Assembly: GCA_963848375.1 (NCBI GenBank)
Contig: CAWKDK010000023.1
Coordinates: forward strand, 62,001 to 126,000
Length of the DNA stretch: 64,000 nt
DNA from: JAJPJE01 sp963848375
GTDB lineage: Bacteria > Acidobacteriota > Terriglobia > Terriglobales > Acidobacteriaceae
Direction of reading: 5' to 3'
Positions 28,932 to 37,506 of this stretch are shown piece by piece. The notes beneath the pieces were generated by a model that searched no databases, was not told the DNA's origin, and worked only from the letters and a program-made list of their open reading frames with translations. How positions within the stretch are numbered: the first letter of the stretch is position 1; every line of letters begins with the position of its first letter. The position numbers were made by a program, and so were the translations under genes.

Positions 28932-29177
28932 GTGGGGACCTCGCAGCAACAATACGCGGAGCTTGAGGCTGAGCTGGAAATTCTTGGTGGAATTTCCGGC
29001 CGGTTCGAGCCAGGGTCGCCGGAAGAAGTAACCGTACGACGCGCGGCGATCGCTCTATTTTTCGTAATCATGCATCACGGCGACAGCTTCGAAGCGTACC
29101 TGGGAAATTTCGATCAGAAGCTGACGCCGGAACAATTGGCGCGCCTGAAGGATATGGGGTTGGAGACGGACTCATGA
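28932..29177 (+). CDS. small conserved-looking protein between sucC and sucD
   Basis: An 81-residue acidic protein starting at GTG 28932, two bases after the sucC stop, and overlapping the sucD start by four bases (ATGA). It contains a helical start (YAELEAELEILGGISGRFEP), then RRAAIALFFVIMHHGDSFEA and FDQKLTPEQLARLKDMGLE. The tight placement suggests co-translation with both subunits of succinyl-CoA synthetase. I do not recognise a domain. A role as an accessory or regulator of the complex is inference from position only. Confidence 0.65.
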   Translation: MGTSQQQYAELEAELEILGGISGRFEPGSPEEVTVRRAAIALFFVIMHHGDSFEAYLGNFDQKLTPEQLARLKDMGLETDS

Positions 29178-30058
29178 GCATTTTGGTTGATAAGAACACG
29201 AAGGTCCTCGTACAGGGACTCACCGGCAAAGAGGGCACCTTTCATGCGAAGGCTTGCGCCGCGTACGGAACGAAGATTGTGGGTGGCGTTACGCCGGGCA
29301 AAGGTGGCACCACGCACGAGGGCTTCCCGGTGTTCAACACCGTGCAGGAAGCTGTCGATAAGACGGGCGCGGATGCCTCGATGATCTTCGTGCCTCCGGC
29401 GTTTGCCGCGGACGCGGTGATGGAAGCTGCCGATGCGGAGATCGAACTGGTCGTCTGTATCACCGAAGGCGTTCCCGCGCTGGACATGCTGCGCGTGTGG
29501 AACTATCTGCAGGATCGTCGCGCTCGCCTGATTGGGCCGAATTGCCCGGGCATCATCTCTCCGGGGAAGTGCAAGATCGGCATCATGCCAGGACACATTC
29601 ATCGCGAAGGCAATGTGGGTATCGTTTCGCGCTCTGGGACGCTTACGTACGAGGCCGTCTACCAGCTATCGCAGCTCGGGATCGGTCAATCGACGGCAAT
29701 CGGCATCGGCGGCGATCCGATCATCGGAACCAACTTCGTCGACGCGCTCGAACTGTTCAACAAAGATCCGCAGACCGAAGCCATCGTCATGATCGGCGAG
29801 ATTGGCGGAAACGCCGAGGAGACTGCGGCGGAATACATCAAGGTGCATGTGAAGAAGCCGGTGGTGTCGTTCATCGCCGGACAGACGGCGCCTCCGGGAC
29901 GCCGCATGGGACACGCAGGAGCGATCATCTCCGGCGGGCACGGCACAGCGGCCGAAAAGGTGAAAGCGCTGGAGGCGGCGGGCATTCGCGTGGCGAAGAC
30001 GCCCGCTGTGATCGGCGAATTGGTAGCGCAGGCATTGGGCGCTGCCGCAAAAGCTTAG
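29174..30058 (+). CDS. sucD: succinyl-CoA ligase, alpha subunit
   Basis: SucD, 294 residues, the CoA-binding and phosphohistidine-carrying subunit. VLVQGLTGKEGTFHAKAC and GGVTPGKGGTTHEGFPVF form the CoA-binding Rossmann domain; GPNCPGIISPGKCKIGIMPG and SRSGTLTYEAVYQLS are family signatures. The active histidine is in GHAGAIISGGHGTA near residue 246. Length is normal. It converts succinyl-CoA to succinate with SucC while forming ATP or GTP. The start overlaps the preceding small gene. Confidence 0.97.
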   Translation: MSILVDKNTKVLVQGLTGKEGTFHAKACAAYGTKIVGGVTPGKGGTTHEGFPVFNTVQEAVDKTGADASMIFVPPAFAADAVMEAADAEIELVVCITEGVPALDMLRVWNYLQDRRARLIGPNCPGIISPGKCKIGIMPGHIHREGNVGIVSRSGTLTYEAVYQLSQLGIGQSTAIGIGGDPIIGTNFVDALELFNKDPQTEAIVMIGEIGGNAEETAAEYIKVHVKKPVVSFIAGQTAPPGRRMGHAGAIISGGHGTAAEKVKALEAAGIRVAKTPAVIGELVAQALGAAAKA

Positions 30059-30106
30059 TTGTGGTGTGCGGCTTTGGCCGCGATCTCATATTGAAGACAA
30101 GGAATC

Positions 30107-30532
30107 ATGAAGACTCTCGAACGTACTTTGGCCATCATTAAACCGGACGCCGTAGCTCGCCAGGCTGCCGGCGACATTATCCACATGATCGAAAGCAAAG
30201 GCTTTCGCATCATCGGCGCGAAGATGCTGCACATCACCAAGTCCCAGGCAGAAGGCTTTTACGCGGTACATGCCGGAAAACCGTTCTTCGATTCGCTCAC
30301 GAATTTCATGTGTACCGGTCCGATTCTTGTGCTGGCGCTTGAGAAAGACAACGCGATTAAAGACTGGCGCGATCTGATGGGCGCTACCAACCCGGCCAAC
30401 GCTGCCGAGGGGACCATCCGCAAGAAGTGGGCTGCCAGCATTGAGAAGAATGCGGTACACGGATCCGATGCAGAGGATACAGCGCGTTTTGAGCTGAGCT
30501 ACTACTTCGCGGGATACGAACTGGCGAAGTAG
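30107..30532 (+). CDS. ndk: nucleoside-diphosphate kinase
   Basis: Ndk equalises nucleoside triphosphate pools by moving the terminal phosphate between nucleotides. The 141-residue protein has the standard length and motifs: LAIIKPDAVARQAAGDIIHMI, FYAVHAGKPFFDSLTNFMCTG, NPANAAEGTIRK and the phosphohistidine in NAVHGSDAEDTA. It follows sucD by 49 bases, and pairing with succinyl-CoA synthetase is a known functional association because both handle NTP formation. Confidence 0.97.
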   Translation: MKTLERTLAIIKPDAVARQAAGDIIHMIESKGFRIIGAKMLHITKSQAEGFYAVHAGKPFFDSLTNFMCTGPILVLALEKDNAIKDWRDLMGATNPANAAEGTIRKKWAASIEKNAVHGSDAEDTARFELSYYFAGYELAK

Positions 30533-30538
30533 CAAAAC

Positions 30539-30566
30539 CAGTAGTCAGTAGTCAGGCGTCAGTAAC
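30539..30566. repeat. degenerate CAGTAGT short tandem repeat
   Basis: CAGTAGT is repeated with small changes three to four times directly after the ndk stop codon. Confidence 0.55.
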
Positions 30567-30571
30567 CGAAG

Positions 30572-30589
30572 GCGCGGCTCCCACCGCGC
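30572..30589 (+). terminator. possible hairpin terminator after ndk
   Basis: GCGCGG and CCGCGC pair around CTCCCA and are followed by TTTC. It ends the sucC-ndk group only weakly, and the tautomerase gene follows 20 bases on. Confidence 0.4.
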
Positions 30590-30607
30590 TTTCGAATCTA
30601 AGGAACC

Positions 30608-30796
30608 ATGCCGCACATTCAAATCACACTGTTGAAGGGCCGCAGCATCGAAGTGAAGCGCAAGATCGCGTCGCGAATCACCGCGGTGATCGAAGAAGAA
30701 GCGGGGACGGCGAAAGAAGGGATTTCGATTTCGTTCGTCGAAGTAGATCGAGAGAGCTACGCGCGCGGCGGTGTGCTGATCGCGGATAAGAAGTAA
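30608..30796 (+). CDS. 4-oxalocrotonate tautomerase family protein
   Basis: A 62-residue protein with proline directly after the initiator Met (MPHIQITLLKGRSIEVKRKI), the catalytic base of the tautomerase superfamily once Met is removed. The second half ISISFVEVDRESYARGGVLI matches the family's conserved strand. Such enzymes shift enol and keto forms of small acids and work as hexamers. The ATG follows AAGGAACC. Confidence 0.85.
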   Translation: MPHIQITLLKGRSIEVKRKIASRITAVIEEEAGTAKEGISISFVEVDRESYARGGVLIADKK

Positions 30797-30802
30797 CCTC
30801 GC

Positions 30803-31090
30803 CTACTCTACCGGCTGATACAAATCACCTTGCTGGCGTTCCGCTATTAACGACAGCTTCTTTGCCGCGAGTTCCTGGAAGTGGCGCGAGTCCCGATGCG
30901 CCTGCAAGGCGACATCGTCGTCGTACTGCTCATAGATAAAGAAGCGCCGCGGATCGTTGCGATGCGTGTGTACCTGGTACAGGCGGCAGCCGGGTTCCTT
31001 GCGCGATTCAGCCTGCAGTTGGTGAAAGAGAGCTGTAACCTCTGCTTCCTTCTCGGCTTTAGCGATCCACGTCACTGCGAGTACGACCAT
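30803..31090 (-). CDS. antibiotic biosynthesis monooxygenase (ABM) family protein
   Basis: A 95-residue dimeric alpha-beta barrel protein. VLAVTWIAKAEKEAEVTALF and EPGCRLYQVHTHRNDPRRFF-like strands, then IYEQYDDDVALQAHRDSRHF carry the ABM pattern (EPGC..Y.., ..E.y.d..a...H..s.hf). Relatives such as YgiN oxidise quinols without cofactor. It lies between convergent and codirectional neighbours and shares a 21-base gap with purA, so it may be the last gene of the purA transcript. Confidence 0.85.
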   Translation of the reverse strand: MVVLAVTWIAKAEKEAEVTALFHQLQAESRKEPGCRLYQVHTHRNDPRRFFIYEQYDDDVALQAHRDSRHFQELAAKKLSLIAERQQGDLYQPVE

Positions 31091-31111
31091 GTCTGCGCTC
31101 CTGTGCGCGCG

Positions 31112-32470
31112 TTAGCGGTGCGCTACGGCCTTTTTAGTACGCGGGGTGTGCGCTTTCTCTAATGCAGGCAGCGCCGACTCGAAGCCTTCGCCTAGCATGG
31201 TCTGATCGCGATCCGGGCCGGTGGAAACCATGCCGATCTTTGCTCCCGTTTCCTTGGCAAGAAAGTCGAGATAAGCCTTCGCCTTCGCAGGCAGCTTATC
31301 GTAGCTACTGATGCCGGACGTAGGCTTCTGCCAGCCAGGCAGCGTCTGATAGATCGGCTCGATCTTGTCGTAGCCGCACGCCCGAGCGGGAATCTCTGTA
31401 GTCTTTTTGCCGTTGACCTTGTAGCCAACGCAGACGGGGATCTTCGCGAGATCGTCGAGCACGTCCATCTTGGTGACCACCAGCCACTCGATTCCGTTGA
31501 TCATCGAGGAATAGCGAAGCAGCGGCAGGTCGAGCCATCCGCAGCGTCGTGGACGCCCCGTTACGGCGCCGAACTCAGCACCTTTGCGACGCAGTTCTTC
31601 GCCCATCTTGTCATTCAACTCGGTGGGGAATGGGCCTTCGCCAACGCGGGTGCAATACGCCTTGGTCACGCCGATTACCGTATCCATCGACGTGGGAGGA
31701 ACACCGGTGCCGGTAGCGGCTCCGCCCGAGGTCGCGCTGGAGGACGTGACGAACGGATAGGTGCCGTGGTCGATGTCGAGCATCGTTCCTTGCGCACCTT
31801 CGAACATTACCGACTCGCCAGAGGCGAGAGCCTTGTTCAGTAGAGAGGCAGTGTCGGCGACGAACGGTTTAATCTCTTCGGCAGCGCGAACGTACTCGCG
31901 GTAGATTTCGGCGGCGTCGAGCGGTTCGGAGTTGAACAGAGCGTGGACGATGGTGTTCTTCTCGCGGCAGGCGTTCTCGATGTGCGTCTTCATCAGCGCA
32001 AGGTCGAGCATGTCGGCGACGCGCAAGCCGCGGCGTCCCATTTTGTCTTCGTAAGCGGGACCGATACCGCGGGAGGTAGTGCCGATCTTCACGCGTCCGG
32101 GAGCATTTTCCGAGGCAAGCTCGATCATGCGGTGATAGGGAAGGATCACCTGGGCGCGATTGCTGACGAAAAGATTGCCATCAACCTTTACGCCTGCATC
32201 GCGCAGCGCCTTCACTTCCTTGAGCAGGGCAAATGGGTCGAGAACAACGCCATTGCCGATCACGGCACGGCAGCCCGGGCGAAGAATGCCGCAGGGCACG
32301 AGCTGAAGAATGAACTTGCGGCCAGCAATGGTGACCGTATGGCCGGCGTTGTGTCCGCCCGCATATCGTGCAACGACAGTAAAATGTTCGGAAAGATAAT
32401 CGACGATCTTTCCTTTTCCCTCGTCGCCCCATTGGGCGCCGACAACGATGGCAGTTTTGCCCCGGTTCAA
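31112..32470 (-). CDS. purA: adenylosuccinate synthase
   Basis: PurA makes adenylosuccinate from IMP, aspartate and GTP. The GTP loop and catalytic Asp are in VVGAQWGDEGKGKIVDYLSE-like residues, the general base in GGHNAGHTV, and STTSATSGGAATG-like residues (SSSATSGGAATGTGVPPT) follow further on. I set the start at the TTG 32470 (LNRGKTAIVV), which follows AAGGAGACGCT; a longer frame reaches 32554 but its residues are not family-like. The product of 452 residues is near the usual 430. Confidence 0.95.
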   Translation of the reverse strand: MNRGKTAIVVGAQWGDEGKGKIVDYLSEHFTVVARYAGGHNAGHTVTIAGRKFILQLVPCGILRPGCRAVIGNGVVLDPFALLKEVKALRDAGVKVDGNLFVSNRAQVILPYHRMIELASENAPGRVKIGTTSRGIGPAYEDKMGRRGLRVADMLDLALMKTHIENACREKNTIVHALFNSEPLDAAEIYREYVRAAEEIKPFVADTASLLNKALASGESVMFEGAQGTMLDIDHGTYPFVTSSSATSGGAATGTGVPPTSMDTVIGVTKAYCTRVGEGPFPTELNDKMGEELRRKGAEFGAVTGRPRRCGWLDLPLLRYSSMINGIEWLVVTKMDVLDDLAKIPVCVGYKVNGKKTTEIPARACGYDKIEPIYQTLPGWQKPTSGISSYDKLPAKAKAYLDFLAKETGAKIGMVSTGPDRDQTMLGEGFESALPALEKAHTPRTKKAVAHR

Positions 32471-32693
32471 AAGCGTCTCCTTGACGTGGTCCGTAACGAC
32501 TCCCAGCCACCCCAAAACAAGGCACCCGCTGAAACTGCGACGGACAGCACACACTCCTTGCCCGCCTGTCTTTTAGCGCACCTTTTTCAGGGAAATGGCG
32601 AACGAGGGGTGTAACAACAAATTTTACATTGCGGGCGTGCGTAGAGCAATCGAAGGTGTGAGTAGGGCGGATGAGTTTTTCTGATTGGCTCTT

Positions 32694-32727
32694 TCCCCCT
32701 CCGCCAAAGAAGGCGGAGATGGGCGCC
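32694..32727. repeat. CCCACCC/GGGGCACCC palindrome, degenerate copy F
   Basis: TCCCCCT, inner stem CCGCC / GGCGG with loop AAAGAA, then AGATGGGCGCC. The outer arms have drifted but the inner stem is perfect. It precedes mutM. Confidence 0.6.
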
Positions 32728-32762
32728 AAATTGCGACCAAGACTACGTTGTAAACTCAATTC

Positions 32763-33584
32763 ATGCCTGAACTTCCTGAGGTAGAGACGATTGCGCGTGG
32801 TCTGGCCAGACGAGTTACAGGGGACGTGATCGAATCGGTGTGGATTGGCGAGCGCAAGCAACCGCTGCTGTCGTCGGCGCGAGAAATAGCCGCCACGCTC
32901 GAGGGATCGCGGCTGGCGAAGATACGTCGCGTCGGAAAACATATTGCTATCGATCTCGAACGCGACGGGCGCAAACGAGCGCCGGAGCACGCGCAGTGGA
33001 TCGTGCACCTGGGAATGACTGGCAAAGTGATCGTTGCGGACTCCGATCAGCAGGTCGAGAAGCACACGCATTTGATTGCGAAGCTCGCGTCGGGCAGGGA
33101 ATTGCGCTATGTCGATCCGCGAATGTTTGGGAAATTGAAGGTGGTGCGTGAGGCGTTTCAGGCGCCCGGACGAGAGCCACTGGAGATCAGCTTCGAGGAT
33201 TTTGCGAAACTCTTTCACGGACGGAAGACACCGATCAAGAGCGCGCTGCTGAATCAGAAATTACTCAGCGGTGTGGGAAATATCTACGCCGACGAATCGC
33301 TGGCGCGAGCGGGGATCCGGCCGAAACGGCGGGCTGCCGCGGTAACTCGCGCGGAATTGCGCAAGCTATACGACGCGCTTCAGCAGGTGTTGCACGAGGC
33401 GATTGCGGCTGGAGGATCGTCGATCAACGACTACGTCGATTCCGACGGCAACGAAGGCTTCTTCCAGATACAGCATCGTGTCTACGGGCGAGAAGGGGAG
33501 CCCTGCCTGACTTGCAAGACTCCCATCAAGCGCATTGTCATCTCGGGCAGGAGCGCGCATTACTGCCAGAAGTGTCAGAAGTAA
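32763..33584 (+). CDS. mutM: formamidopyrimidine-DNA glycosylase
   Basis: MutM/Fpg removes oxidised purines such as 8-oxoguanine and cuts the abasic site. MPELPEVETIARGLARRV has the catalytic Pro2 and Glu3; the helix-two-turn-helix reads KTPIKSALLNQKLLSGVGNI-YADE in two parts. The C-terminal zinc finger is C-LT-C...YCQKCQ with the reactive Arg in RIVISGRSAHYC. At 273 residues the length is standard. It stops two bases before the stop of the convergent neighbour. Confidence 0.96.
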   Translation: MPELPEVETIARGLARRVTGDVIESVWIGERKQPLLSSAREIAATLEGSRLAKIRRVGKHIAIDLERDGRKRAPEHAQWIVHLGMTGKVIVADSDQQVEKHTHLIAKLASGRELRYVDPRMFGKLKVVREAFQAPGREPLEISFEDFAKLFHGRKTPIKSALLNQKLLSGVGNIYADESLARAGIRPKRRAAAVTRAELRKLYDALQQVLHEAIAAGGSSINDYVDSDGNEGFFQIQHRVYGREGEPCLTCKTPIKRIVISGRSAHYCQKCQK

Positions 33585-33585
33585 G

Positions 33586-34989
33586 CTACTCCCCTGCAAT
33601 AGCCGGCAAACTCGCCGCTGCGATCGACTGACCTACGCGACGACTCTTCTCATCCGGAAGCGCGATCGAGATGGTCGAAGCAAGCTGCGGGAATTCAGCT
33701 CGCAGCACTTCATGCGCTTTGTTCAGGATGACATCGCCACCTGGGCCCGTGGTCACGCGGCCGAGAATCAGAACGTGCTTCAGGTCATAAAAATCGGCAT
33801 AGTGCGCCACGCCATAGCCGACATAAGTGCCGATGGTCTCGTAGGCCTTCGCAGCCAGCGGATCGCCCGCTGCCATCTTCTTTTGCAAGGTCACCAGGCG
33901 CTCGGGCAATCCCATGCCGTCGGGAAACTGCATACCGGCGCTTACGGCAACGCGGTTCGTGGCTTGTTGTGAAAAGTATTGGGCGCCGCAACAGTCGCCT
34001 GACCATTCATCCTGCGGCCCGTTCGCGCGATAGTCGACAGGCGCGAATGCCAACTCATTCAGCCAACTGGTGATGTTGCCCTCACGATTCACATAGCCGA
34101 CGGCTTCACTCGATCCGAGCGCCACGCCCAGCACCGGGTTCTCTCCGATCGACATGGAGCCCGCAAGCGCGGTCACTTCGCCGTCGTTGACGACTTCCAT
34201 CGGTACCCCCAGCTCTTTGCGAATACGCAGGAAGAGCGGAGCGATCTTCTCGGCGAAATCTTTCGGAGAGATGCCGCGATAGAGCGATCCAACGCGCACA
34301 CGATTGTTGATGTAGACGCCGGCCGCACTGCCGCCCACCGCGTCCAAGCGCGGCAGGTGAGAAGCTGCGCGGCGAATCGAATCCATGATGCCCTGATACT
34401 GGTATTCGGGATCGGTAGCAGTTTTCGGGTCCCAAACGATCTCTTCGCTGAAGACAGCCTCGCCGTCGATCACGGCACTGGCTTTGCGATCGCTGGCCCC
34501 CAGATCGAAACCTACGCGACAGCCCTTCAAATGGCGGCCGAGTGGAACCGTCGCCTCTTTCGATTTAGGGACAGACTCGGCGCTCGTGACTACCACTTCA
34601 AACGTGCGCTCGTAGACCGTGGTCATGAAGTCGAAGTCAAATTTACGAATGCCGGTTGCCGAATAAACAGATTTGATGTGCTCGCCCACCTCCGCGGGGC
34701 CGCCCACGTAGAGCTTCCATCCACCGCGCTGCCACAGCAGGAACTTCACGATGCGCTCGACGTACAACAGCGTCGCTTCCAGGTGACCGGCTTTTGGCGG
34801 AACGATGCACGTATCGAAACTCGAGATGGAGCCATCCGAGCGCTCTAGCGCGAGCCGCAGCGGAACTGGGCTCTTGCGATTGGCGAGTTCACGATAGGCG
34901 CGGTTGAAAAGCGATGCCGGTAAAAATTCAGTATCCAGTGGTGCGATAATTTTCGGACGAATTTCGATTCCAGCTACTTGTAAGCTCAT
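33586..34989 (-). CDS. ROK-like kinase-fold protein with extra N-terminal domain
   Basis: A 467-residue protein whose residues 160-460 resemble ROK sugar kinases: CRVGFDLGASDRKASAVIDG (phosphate 1 loop), VPMEVVNDGEVTALAGSMS (catalytic Asp in NDG), VLGVALGSSEAVGYVNREGN (phosphate 2), and VLILGRVTTGPGGDVIL near the adenosine site. The Cys-rich ROK zinc motif is replaced by SGDCCGAQYFSQQATNR. The first 155 residues form a separate domain I do not recognise. Loss of the zinc motif makes normal glucokinase activity uncertain. The ordinary ROK gene lies 180 bases upstream on the same strand. Confidence 0.6.
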   Translation of the reverse strand: MSLQVAGIEIRPKIIAPLDTEFLPASLFNRAYRELANRKSPVPLRLALERSDGSISSFDTCIVPPKAGHLEATLLYVERIVKFLLWQRGGWKLYVGGPAEVGEHIKSVYSATGIRKFDFDFMTTVYERTFEVVVTSAESVPKSKEATVPLGRHLKGCRVGFDLGASDRKASAVIDGEAVFSEEIVWDPKTATDPEYQYQGIMDSIRRAASHLPRLDAVGGSAAGVYINNRVRVGSLYRGISPKDFAEKIAPLFLRIRKELGVPMEVVNDGEVTALAGSMSIGENPVLGVALGSSEAVGYVNREGNITSWLNELAFAPVDYRANGPQDEWSGDCCGAQYFSQQATNRVAVSAGMQFPDGMGLPERLVTLQKKMAAGDPLAAKAYETIGTYVGYGVAHYADFYDLKHVLILGRVTTGPGGDVILNKAHEVLRAEFPQLASTISIALPDEKSRRVGQSIAAASLPAIAGE

Positions 34990-35046
34990 GATTCCTCATT
35001 TTAAGAAAACGACGTATGAAGTCAGGCTGAGAGGTGCGAGCAAAAA

Positions 35047-35079
35047 TCCCACCCTTGTCCCGGCAAGGGTGGGGCACCC
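35047..35079. repeat. CCCACCC/GGGGCACCC palindrome, short copy E
   Basis: TCCCACCC, inner stem TTG / CAA with CCCTTG paired to CAAGGG around TCCCGG, then GTGGGGCACCC. It lies between the two ROK-type genes. Confidence 0.75.
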
Positions 35080-35171
35080 ATGACGATGCGGAGGACTCAA
35101 GTGCTATAGAGCGGTGAGTCGCTGGAATTGTGCCTGATTTCGGGCTGAGTTCGCAAATTTGTTTTTGAAAC

Positions 35172-36242
35172 TCAGGCTGGCGAGGTTACCGGCGCTTTGC
35201 GTGAGCGCAGAAAAGGCAGTCGCGCCGCGCCGAACAAGCCGCCATCGCCACCCAGCAAAGCGCGCGTAATAATCGTCCGCTTCGACTTGGGGGAAGGAAC
35301 GTAGGAGACGCCAGCCGAGGCCCCTTTGGCATCGTCAACATCCGCTGGCGCCGTGGCTGCGTAGACCATCGAACGCTTGCGCACTTCTTCGAACATCGCG
35401 GGCGCAAACGCATCCCAGGAGTTCGAAACGCCGCCACCCAGAACATACATCTGCAGGTTGAAGGCGTTCACGATGTCGCCAAGCACGATGCCCAATGCCC
35501 ATCCCACCTTACGGAAAATCTCCTGAGCCGGCTTGTCTCCCTGCAGGGCAAGGCCGTAAATCGCCTTAGCGGTGAACTCCACGTTCTTGAATGGTCCAAT
35601 TCCGGCAGCCAGATCCTTCAGTTCCTGCGCATTTCCGCCGGCGATGGCTTCGCGCGCCATGCGAAGAATGGCAGTTGCGGAAGCGTATTGCTCCACGCAG
35701 CCATTGTTGCCGCAGGGACACTTAGGCCCATCTGGATGAACGGTGATATGGCCGAGTTCGCCGGCCATTCCAGTCATGCCTTCCCAGACGTCGCCGCGCA
35801 TGACGAGACCGCCACCGACGCCGGTACCCAGCGTCAGGATGCACATGTCATCGACATTGCGGCCTGCGCCAAGCCAGTGCTCGCCGAGAGCCGCGGCATT
35901 GGCGTCGTTCTCCAGGATCACGGGAGCATTCAAGCGGCGCTCAATCTCCTCTTTCACCGGATAGTCACGCCAGTCCGGCAGGTTCGGAGATTTGCGAACC
36001 ATCCCCGTATCCTGGTCAATAATTCCGGGGACGCCGAGCCCAACTCCAACCAGATCACCTTTGCCTCTCAACCGCGTGGAGACGTTCTTGATGGCGTCGC
36101 TCATTTCTTGAATTACGAAATCACGCCCACGCGCAACCTGGGTGCCGGTTTCGAGCTTTTCCAGCAGCTTCCCGTCAGCGTCGACGGCAGCGATGCGCAG
36201 GTTGGTACCGCCGAGATCAACTCCAATTGCGAATGAGGACAT
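35172..36242 (-). CDS. ROK family sugar kinase (glucokinase type)
   Basis: A 356-residue cytosolic kinase. IGVDLGGTNLRIAAVDADGK is the first phosphate loop, VILENDANAAALGEHWLGAG holds the catalytic Asp, ILTLGTGVGGGLVMRGDVWE the second loop. The ROK signature GELGHITVHPDG with zinc ligands CPCGNNGCVEQYAS is intact, so it should phosphorylate glucose or a similar hexose. The last 40 residues are basic and not conserved. No sugar transporter lies nearby. Confidence 0.9.
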   Translation of the reverse strand: MSSFAIGVDLGGTNLRIAAVDADGKLLEKLETGTQVARGRDFVIQEMSDAIKNVSTRLRGKGDLVGVGLGVPGIIDQDTGMVRKSPNLPDWRDYPVKEEIERRLNAPVILENDANAAALGEHWLGAGRNVDDMCILTLGTGVGGGLVMRGDVWEGMTGMAGELGHITVHPDGPKCPCGNNGCVEQYASATAILRMAREAIAGGNAQELKDLAAGIGPFKNVEFTAKAIYGLALQGDKPAQEIFRKVGWALGIVLGDIVNAFNLQMYVLGGGVSNSWDAFAPAMFEEVRKRSMVYAATAPADVDDAKGASAGVSYVPSPKSKRTIITRALLGGDGGLFGAARLPFLRSRKAPVTSPA

Positions 36243-36375
36243 AAAAGGTGCTCCTCTAAAAGGATTCGTGTCGTTAGGGGCAACGACGAAGATATTTTCT
36301 TACGACGATGTTACGAATATTCCAGCTATCTACGGAAGAAAGAAGCTGGCACTACGTGAGCATATCGATTGTAGA

Positions 36376-37506
36376 CTACCGGACTGCCGCGCTCGCCATA
36401 ACCTTCTTCATCGCGTTTACGAACAGCTCGTTCTGCTCCGGAGTGCCAATGGTGACGCGAATGGCAGTGGGAGCGTTCCAATTGCCCGTCATCGGGCGGA
36501 CAATCACGCCTTCTGCCTCCAGCCGCTTTGCAAACGGAGAGGCCGGTTCGTCGAGTTCGATATAGAGGAAATTCGTCCACGTCGGGAGCGCCTTCAATCC
36601 CATGTCAGCGAGCTTCCGCGTCAGGTACTCAGCGCCCTTGCAGTTATTCTCCACCGTCTTCTGGACGTGAGCTGCATCGCGCAATCCGGCGAGCGCTCCC
36701 GCTTCGGCGACGCTCGAAACGGAGAACACGGTCTTCACCCGCATGAAGTATTGAATCAGCTCGGCTGGCGCGATGGCGTATCCCACGCGCGCGGCCGCGA
36801 GTCCTTGTGCTTTGGAGAACGTGCGAAGAACTACCACCTTGCGACCTTCGCGCACGTAGTTCATGGAGTGCGAATACTCAACTCCACGCTGCCGCGCGAA
36901 TGCTTCCGCAAACTCCGCATAGGCTTCGTCGAGGACCACCAAAACGTGATCGGGAACGTGGTCGAGGAAGCGGTCGAGTTCCGCGGGTGAAAGCAGCGAT
37001 CCTGTGGGATTGTTGGGATTCGCGATCAGGATGGCGCGGGTGCTCGCGGTGATTGCGGCAAGGATTCCATCGAGATCGAAGCCGTTGTCTTTGCACGGGA
37101 CACGAACGAGATCGGCGCCCACCGCCATGCAGACGATGGGATACACGATGAAAGAGCGATCCGCGGTAATCGCATTCATGCCCGGAGCGAGAATGCTGCG
37201 CGCAACGATGTGCAGCATCTGGCTGGAGCCGCAGGTCACGAGAATGTTGGTGGGATCGACTCCGTGTCGCGCTGCAAGCGCGGCGCGTAGATCCGAGTTG
37301 TCGACATCCGGATACCAGTTCACCTGGGTGGCCGCCACGCGCATCGCTTCGACCGCAAGGGGCGACGGTCCGAATGGATTCTCGTTGGACGCCATTTTGA
37401 TGCAGCGCACGCCGGTTTCGGCTTCCGCCTGGCGCGGCGAACGGCCGGGCACATAGTTCGGCATGGCGCGCACATGGTCGAGAATCAAATCGTCGAATCT
37501 GCTCAT
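36376..37506 (-). CDS. hisC: histidinol-phosphate aminotransferase
   Basis: HisC, a PLP enzyme of fold type I, transfers the amino group from glutamate to imidazole acetol phosphate in histidine synthesis. Landmarks are IKMASNENPFGPSPLAVEAM, ILIANPNNPTGSLLS, VVLDEAYAEFAE and the PLP lysine in RTFSKAQGLAAARVGYA; VRPMTGNWNAPTAIRVTIG holds the substrate Arg. The length of 376 residues is normal. The start overlaps the corrected rluB stop by ATGA. Related aromatic aminotransferases use the same scaffold, so a wider substrate range is possible. Confidence 0.92.
   Translation of the reverse strand: MSRFDDLILDHVRAMPNYVPGRSPRQAEAETGVRCIKMASNENPFGPSPLAVEAMRVAATQVNWYPDVDNSDLRAALAARHGVDPTNILVTCGSSQMLHIVARSILAPGMNAITADRSFIVYPIVCMAVGADLVRVPCKDNGFDLDGILAAITASTRAILIANPNNPTGSLLSPAELDRFLDHVPDHVLVVLDEAYAEFAEAFARQRGVEYSHSMNYVREGRKVVVLRTFSKAQGLAAARVGYAIAPAELIQYFMRVKTVFSVSSVAEAGALAGLRDAAHVQKTVENNCKGAEYLTRKLADMGLKALPTWTNFLYIELDEPASPFAKRLEAEGVIVRPMTGNWNAPTAIRVTIGTPEQNELFVNAMKKVMASAAVR

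Noticed and set aside
32181..33218. 345-codon minus-strand open frame crossing purA and mutM
   Set aside because: It overlaps two well-supported genes and has no family-like residues.
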